From Candidatus Nealsoniibacteriota bacterium (GTDB taxonomy: Bacteria; Patescibacteriota; Minisyncoccia; Minisyncoccales; JAUWAW01), in assembly GCA_030601865.1 (NCBI GenBank), contig JAUWAW010000004.1:1-45683 (forward strand): DNA of 45,683 nt, read 5' to 3'. This document shows positions 40,564 through 45,683 of the stretch, piece by piece. The translations under genes were made by a program, and so were the position numbers. Positions within the stretch are counted from its first letter, which is position 1; each line of letters starts with the position of its first letter. Under the pieces are notes generated by a model. The model was not told where the DNA came from. It did no database searches and saw only the letters and a list, made by a program, of their open reading frames with translations.

Positions 40564-41427
40564 TTGATTATGCAACTCTTCTCAAAATCATTTATCAAAG
40601 CCTTTCTTAAAAAACATAAGGTGCGGCCTTCAAAAAGATTGGGTCAGAATTTTTTAATGGATTATTCTGTTCTTAAAAAAATTATGGCCGCTGCCAATCT
40701 TCAGAAAGAGGACATTGTTTTAGAAATCGGGCCTGGCATAGGAACCCTGACCCAAGAAATAGCCAAAAAGGCAAAAAAGGTTATTGCTGTGGAAAAAGAC
40801 CCAAGAATGATAGAAATTCTAAAAGAGATACTTAAGGGTCTAAAAAATGTAACAGTCGTTAAGGGTGATATCTTGGAGCTGTTGACATCCGATGTCAACA
40901 AGTTTGTTGACATCGGATGTCAACAAATCGAATATAAAATAGTTGCTAATTTACCTTACTATATTGTTGCTCCGGTGATTCGAAAGTTTCTGGAGGCGAA
41001 ATATCCGCCCAAGGAAATGGTTTTGATGGTGCAAAAAGAAGTGGCTCAGAGAATTTGCGCCCGCCCTCCAAAAATGAATCTCTTGGCAGTTTCAGTCCAG
41101 TTTTATGCCCAGCCTAAAATCATAAGTTATGTTTCTAAAAAATCATTCTGGCCCCAACCAAAAGTTGACGGCGCCATCATAAAAATAAGAATTAAGAATC
41201 AAGAATTAAGAATTAAGAATAATAAGGATCTATTTTTTAGGGTTGTTAAGGCAGGGTTTGCGCATCCCAGGAAGCAGTTAATCAATAATTTATCCAAGGG
41301 CCTAAAAATTGATAAACAAAAAGTAAGAACCTGGCTTTTGAAAAACAAAATCCAGCCCAGCCAGCGGGCCCAAACCCTAACTGTTGAAAACTGGGCTCAA
41401 CTAACCAAAAACTTTGTGGTAGAATAA
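40564..41427 (+). CDS. ksgA: 16S rRNA dimethyladenosine transferase carrying a palindromic insertion
   Basis: VRPSKRLGQNFLMDYSVLKKI; VLEIGPGIGTLTQEIAKKAKKVIAVEKD; IVANLPYYIVAPVIRKFLE. Confidence 0.95.
   Translation: MIMQLFSKSFIKAFLKKHKVRPSKRLGQNFLMDYSVLKKIMAAANLQKEDIVLEIGPGIGTLTQEIAKKAKKVIAVEKDPRMIEILKEILKGLKNVTVVKGDILELLTSDVNKFVDIGCQQIEYKIVANLPYYIVAPVIRKFLEAKYPPKEMVLMVQKEVAQRICARPPKMNLLAVSVQFYAQPKIISYVSKKSFWPQPKVDGAIIKIRIKNQELRIKNNKDLFFRVVKAGFAHPRKQLINNLSKGLKIDKQKVRTWLLKNKIQPSQRAQTLTVENWAQLTKNFVVE
40881..40924. repeat. Double palindrome inserted in ksgA
   Basis: gttgacatccgatgtcaac-aagttt-gttgacatcggatgtcaac; each half self-palindromic and complementary to the other. Confidence 0.9.
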
Positions 41428-41439
41428 AGTAGAATAAAT

Positions 41440-43401
41440 ATGATGTCGGGCATAATTAAAAAACTCAATAAAAAACATCTTGTTTTGTTTTTGCTTTTTG
41501 TCATCCTGGCTTCTTTAGTTCCTTTACAATTCGCCCAGGCCGATCTTGGAACCATATTTAAAGGAGCAATAAAAGATGCTATTCTTACTATTCTTCTCGG
41601 AGCGTCTGCTCCTTTGCTTGCTTTAACAATCTTGATTTTAGATATTGTGACAGGGGCCCTTACCCTTTTTGCCGGATATTTCTTATTAATTGTAATAAAT
41701 TCTAATGCGCTTATTCCCTTAATCCCCTCTAGTGGAGCAAAAGACCTGGTAACTGTAGGATTTACCTTTACCAAAAACTTAGCCAACATGGGCTTTATTT
41801 TAATTTTAGCTTGGGTTGCCTTTGCCACCATTTTACGGATAAAGACCTACCAAGTTAAAACCTTTTTGCCAAAATTATTGATTATTGCTCTTTTAATAAA
41901 CTTTATTCCAGTGATTACTGGCGTTATTATTGACATTGCCGATGTGATTACCAAGTATTTTGTAGATAAATCCACTGGATTTCTTGACCAGTTTGTAGCT
42001 ACTATCCCGTTTTTTCGAGTAGCGACTTCAGAAGTAACTCTCTGGGAGGAACTCAAAGATCTTTCACAATATGGATTTATTGTAGGCGTCATAACCAGAG
42101 CTGGAGCAGGATTAATTTTTAATGTCATCACTGGTTTTATCTATTTAATATACGCTACACTTTTGACTATGAGGATAGTGGCCATCTGGATTCTTATAAT
42201 CTTAGCCCCTCTTGCCTGGCTTGGCTATATTATCCCAGCTGGTAAAAAATACTGGAATATGTGGTGGAGCCAGTTTATTTCGTGGACAATTATCGCTATT
42301 CCTATGTTTTTCTTTCTTTATCTCTCGGGTTATCTTCTGGGTTCAGGCATATCGTGCGATGCAACAACCTCACCAGGATTCTTGTCACAAGCTATCTACC
42401 AACCCAGAGCCGACTTTTTCTGCGCCATCCTACCACTTGTGGCTAATATTCTATTATTAATTGTTGGCATTGGTTTAAGCATTAGTTTGGCTCCGATGGG
42501 CTCTAAGGCAATAACCAGCGGGATAAAGAAAGCAGGTGTATGGGCTGCAAAAACAGCTACAACAAAAGGTAAGTCCTGGGCAAGAGAAAGAGTTCCTGAG
42601 AGCTGGCAAAGATGGGGGGCAAGACAGGCCACAGCGCCTACTTGGGGAGAAGGTGTTCCTGGTCTAAAAGGTCAAGCCATACGGGCTGCGACCGGGCCGT
42701 TTGCCTTAGTGCGACGCAAGGTTGGGAGATTAATTGGGCCTGAAATAGCACAAGCCCAAAGGAAAGCAATTGCTGACGCTGAAAAATCCATCAAAGCAGA
42801 AGAAACAGTGCCAGGAATTGTTGAAAAAATTAAGGACACTCCTGATCAAGCATCCAAGATTGGTTATATCAATAAACTGGTAAAAGAAGGGGATATTGAT
42901 GATGCTTTAGATGCGGACTTAGAACCTAGTGTAATAAAACAAGCAAGAGAGCAAGCCAAACAGTATGACGCCCATAAAGAGATTGATAGCGCAGTGCCTT
43001 ATATGGCTCATCAAGAAATAGTGGAAGAAGCGCAGAGACGGCACCTTGCAAATGAACCAAGAGCAGCCATAGATGAAGTTTACGCTGATATGATTATCAA
43101 GAAGATAAAGCCAGATAGAGCTGGTCAGGTTTCAAAAAGGGTTTTTGCCTTTGATCCTGTAACCGGGGTCTTCCATCATCCACAGCCATTAGACGCTATG
43201 ATTAAAACCTGGAGCGGTCGTCATTTTTCAAAGTTCTTAAACGAGCATGGCACAGACGGCGCCGAGGCGATAGAAAGAAGAATTCAACAATTAGCTCAAG
43301 CAGCTAACCAAGCCCCGCTGGCTTGGCTCCAAGCCAATAATCCAAGATTCCTTAAATGGATGAGAAGCACACCGGGTCAAGGATTCTTCACTATCGTTTA
43401 A
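41440..43401 (+). CDS. Polytopic membrane protein, VirB6/TrbL-like
   Basis: 653 aa; multiple TM segments in the N-terminal half (GLIFNVITGFIYLIYATLLTMRIVAIWILIILAPLAWLGYIIP), long charged cytoplasmic C-terminus. Confidence 0.6.
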   Translation: MMSGIIKKLNKKHLVLFLLFVILASLVPLQFAQADLGTIFKGAIKDAILTILLGASAPLLALTILILDIVTGALTLFAGYFLLIVINSNALIPLIPSSGAKDLVTVGFTFTKNLANMGFILILAWVAFATILRIKTYQVKTFLPKLLIIALLINFIPVITGVIIDIADVITKYFVDKSTGFLDQFVATIPFFRVATSEVTLWEELKDLSQYGFIVGVITRAGAGLIFNVITGFIYLIYATLLTMRIVAIWILIILAPLAWLGYIIPAGKKYWNMWWSQFISWTIIAIPMFFFLYLSGYLLGSGISCDATTSPGFLSQAIYQPRADFFCAILPLVANILLLIVGIGLSISLAPMGSKAITSGIKKAGVWAAKTATTKGKSWARERVPESWQRWGARQATAPTWGEGVPGLKGQAIRAATGPFALVRRKVGRLIGPEIAQAQRKAIADAEKSIKAEETVPGIVEKIKDTPDQASKIGYINKLVKEGDIDDALDADLEPSVIKQAREQAKQYDAHKEIDSAVPYMAHQEIVEEAQRRHLANEPRAAIDEVYADMIIKKIKPDRAGQVSKRVFAFDPVTGVFHHPQPLDAMIKTWSGRHFSKFLNEHGTDGAEAIERRIQQLAQAANQAPLAWLQANNPRFLKWMRSTPGQGFFTIV

Positions 43402-43475
43402 TAGCCAAACAAATTTGACAAAAGTTTAAAAAGGGAGTATAATTAAAGACAAATGTAGGAGGGCCGAAAGAAAGG

Positions 43476-43808
43476 ATGAAAGAGATGATAAAAGATGTTT
43501 TAAGACATGGACTGCTGGGCGTACTCTTTTTCCCAAAGCTGCAAAGAGTTAGGCATGAGATCTCTGAGATTTATGGATGGGAATTAAATCAAGAAGAAAA
43601 AGAAAGGAGGAAGAAAGCAAAAGAAAAAGAGAAGCAAAAGAAGGAACAGTTGCTTGAGATAGCCCAGAAACGTCTTGAGCAATTAAAAGAAGGGGAAGGA
43701 TTAGAACCAACCCCAAAAAAAGGCGTACCTCTAGAAGAAAGAGGAAAACCCGGAATGGAAAAGGAAAGCAAAGAAGAACAAACAGGCAAAGGGGGAATGC
43801 CAAAATAA
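43476..43808 (+). CDS. Small charged protein of unknown function
   Basis: 110 aa, K/E-rich coiled coil; located after the TrbL-like ORF. Confidence 0.5.
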   Translation: MKEMIKDVLRHGLLGVLFFPKLQRVRHEISEIYGWELNQEEKERRKKAKEKEKQKKEQLLEIAQKRLEQLKEGEGLEPTPKKGVPLEERGKPGMEKESKEEQTGKGGMPK

Positions 43809-43811
43809 AAT

Positions 43812-43856
43812 AGGAGAATTGAGTATAACTCGACTGCGAGTATAACTCAATTCTCC
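43812..43856. terminator. Terminator hairpin built from two gagtataactc palindromes
   Basis: aggagaattgagtataactcgactgcgagtataactcaattctcct then tttctttttg. Confidence 0.7.
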
Positions 43857-43880
43857 TTTTCTTTTTGTAGAGTCCTGATA

Positions 43881-45041
43881 TTACTCTTTTGACGCCTGCG
43901 AAGCACGAGAAGCAATGGCAGATAACTGAGCTATTATGCCCTGTACATCAAGACCTTCTTTGCCTCCGCTCGTTAAGAACATCTGCTTATTCTTAGCCAA
44001 TGTTTCAACTACATCAAGCACATAAGCTTTCTCTCGGGACTCTTCCTCTGGAAAGCCCATATCCTTCAATCGCTCCATTGTCTTGAGGATGGGCTGTGTT
44101 CTCATTACAGCTTCTTTATCTGCCTCATATTGGGCGGATTCAAGTTCTCGTCTTGCTTTCTGAACAGCCGCCCTGGCTTTCTTCGTGTCCTCTGAAAGGC
44201 CAAAATCTGCAATCACCACCCTCATAATCTCTAAGGACTTCTCTTTTGCCTCTTTTCTAAAATCGTCTAAGTCCTTCTTAAGCCCTTGCCCTTCTTCATC
44301 TTCAATTCGCCCTTTAAAGGCGTCAAGCTTTCTCGCCTCCTCCTCCATGCTTTCTTTTAAGGACTTAACCTCGTCTTCCCCAGAAAGACCCTTGATTCTC
44401 TGCTCAAGTTTTTCAATCTCTTTTTTCAGAACTTCCGGAGCTTCCTTAATCCTGGCCAACAAATCTCCTCGTGCCAGGCCTCTATCCAGGGCCTGGTCAA
44501 GGCTTAAACCATTGAGATATCCTCGGATAATGGGCTCAAGATTATCTTCTATCCACTTTGGCCAATCCTCAAGTTCGTATATGACCTTCTCCGGGTTCTC
44601 TTCCAGAACTTTAACATAGGCCTTTGGGTCTTTAAGGGTAACGCTGTCGTCCCTAAAATCCAAATCAACTCCATTGCTGAAAATTGGCACTGGCTGTTCC
44701 CAGGTACGAGGTTTAGCTCGCACTGTTTCCACAAATGGTATAAGCCAATAGGGGCACTTTCGGGGCTCAAGGGCTTTTTGAAAAGCTCCAAATCGTTCAA
44801 TAATCCAGACCTCTGGTGACTGAACTATCTTAACCCCGCTCAGAGCAATTGCTGCTATTATTAGACCTATACCCCAAATGCCCAAATAAGCAGGCAGGGT
44901 ATCGGAAGGAATCAGACTCAGCTCCTTGTAAAAAATAAAACGAACAAGAAACAGATTGATCAAGATAACTCCTGCCGCTACCAGTAGCCCAACACCAGTT
45001 TTTATCAAGTTCCTCGGTTTCATTATCTCAGGCTGTGCCAT
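43881..45041 (-). CDS. SPFH/Band 7-like membrane protein
   Basis: Two N-terminal TMs; VKIVQSPEVWIIERFGAFQKALEPRKCPYWLIPFVETVRAKPRTWEQPVP...DSVTLKDPKAYVKV; C-terminal coiled coil. Confidence 0.7.
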   Translation of the reverse strand: MAQPEIMKPRNLIKTGVGLLVAAGVILINLFLVRFIFYKELSLIPSDTLPAYLGIWGIGLIIAAIALSGVKIVQSPEVWIIERFGAFQKALEPRKCPYWLIPFVETVRAKPRTWEQPVPIFSNGVDLDFRDDSVTLKDPKAYVKVLEENPEKVIYELEDWPKWIEDNLEPIIRGYLNGLSLDQALDRGLARGDLLARIKEAPEVLKKEIEKLEQRIKGLSGEDEVKSLKESMEEEARKLDAFKGRIEDEEGQGLKKDLDDFRKEAKEKSLEIMRVVIADFGLSEDTKKARAAVQKARRELESAQYEADKEAVMRTQPILKTMERLKDMGFPEEESREKAYVLDVVETLAKNKQMFLTSGGKEGLDVQGIIAQLSAIASRASQASKE

Positions 45042-45064
45042 CCTCTTTTACCCCCAATCTTGCG

Positions 45065-45100
45065 ATAGGCGAGGAACTAAATCTTTAGTTCCTTGCCTAT
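45065..45100 (-). terminator. Hairpin downstream of the 45.1-45.4 kb gene
   Basis: ataggcgaggaactaaa ... tttagttccttgcctat. Confidence 0.65.
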
Positions 45101-45102
45101 TT

Positions 45103-45393
45103 CTAAGGTTTCTGTACTACAACGACTTCAAAGGAAGCTTCCCTGTTATGGCTATAGCCCTTAATTTTTCTTTCTTCCCCATCGATAGCTGTAGCAATAA
45201 TGTGAGTTGGATCCTCGGAACCTTCTCTAAAAATCCATATGTTCCTCAAGCATCTGGCACAGCTCAGGTGATAAGAGGAAGCTCCACCACCAATTGTGAT
45301 CTTTCCGCCGTAGCATTCCTGGTGGGACATCTCCAAATCCTTAAAAGAGAATTCCTCGCTTGCATCCTTCTTCTTTACTTCAATCGTGAACAT
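45103..45393 (-). CDS. Small Cys-containing protein, unknown function
   Basis: ATG (MFTIEVKKKDASEEF...) preceded by aggaggtgaaaga; CARC motif; promoter ttgaca-N17-tatcat upstream. Confidence 0.6.
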   Translation of the reverse strand: MFTIEVKKKDASEEFSFKDLEMSHQECYGGKITIGGGASSYHLSCARCLRNIWIFREGSEDPTHIIATAIDGEERKIKGYSHNREASFEVVVVQKP

Positions 45394-45683
45394 TTCTTTC
45401 ACCTCCTCCTGTATTCAGTTGTGAAGTTACTTGATTCTAAAAACCCTCCATTTTCTTAACTCCTTTATGATACCACCTTGGACACAACTTGTCAACCGCA
45501 CACCTAAATTCTAATCCAAGGTGCAATTTTTCTTATTAAAAACCGGTCGTGGTGTAAAAAAAAACAAACGATTTGTTTTTAAAACGACCCGCGATTTATA
45601 GGGTGTTTTTTTTTTATTAATTTTGATAAAAAAAATTTTAATTTTAATATCAATTTGGAGGTAGATTTAAGAAAAATGATTTT

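Noticed and set aside
45403-45490. Fourth attenuator before the 45.1-45.4 kb gene
   Set aside because: Only a 4-codon ORF (MEGF*) and no terminator/antiterminator pair; promoter spacer is 17 not 15.
1-45683. CRISPR arrays
   Set aside because: The direct repeats seen are palindromic inserts or heptanucleotide repeats; no regularly spaced repeat-spacer structure was found by eye.

Overview
Gene-dense 45.7-kb bacterial window. It is AT-rich, uses the standard code, and its gene content suggests a Patescibacteria/CPR (Parcubacteria-like) genome; that assignment is inference. Housekeeping genes recognised: mutM, CCA-adding enzyme, tatD, metG, rsmI, M16 peptidase, glyS, recO, ileS, ftsA, ybeY, rpsU-like, proS, HIT, hisS, lepB, pth, rpsO, pnp, yifB/comM-like and ksgA, plus tRNA-Pro, tRNA-Arg and tRNA-Lys. 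The most notable accessory region is 11.0-12.9 kb (- strand). It holds three consecutive small transcription units, each with a promoter, a leader ORF, a terminator hairpin with a competing antiterminator, a small gene and a terminator. The leader ORFs are rich in Phe/aromatic codons (WFYLFTFF), Leu codons (LLLIFGLLVL) and Trp codons (WWW). I read them as a tandem array of classical ribosome-mediated attenuators controlling a RanBP2-type zinc-finger protein plus a Cys-rich protein, a stand-alone LeuA-allosteric-domain-like protein, and a small zinc-ribbon protein. The second major signal is several families of short palindromic elements inserted in frame in essential genes (rsmI x4, ileS x3, ksgA, pth, tatD, M23 peptidase). 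These include a 36-bp CGATCG-centred family with compensatory arm changes and a CCCCCACACC/GGTGTGGGGG inverted-repeat family with nested copies. Other signals: a decayed cluster of secreted/secretin-like genes next to a Poribacteria-like secreted protein, a duplicated glyS 3' end flanking a toxin-antitoxin islet, an in-frame stop in a PIN toxin, and a murI remnant. All calls come from reading the sequence and the supplied ORF track; no searches were run.
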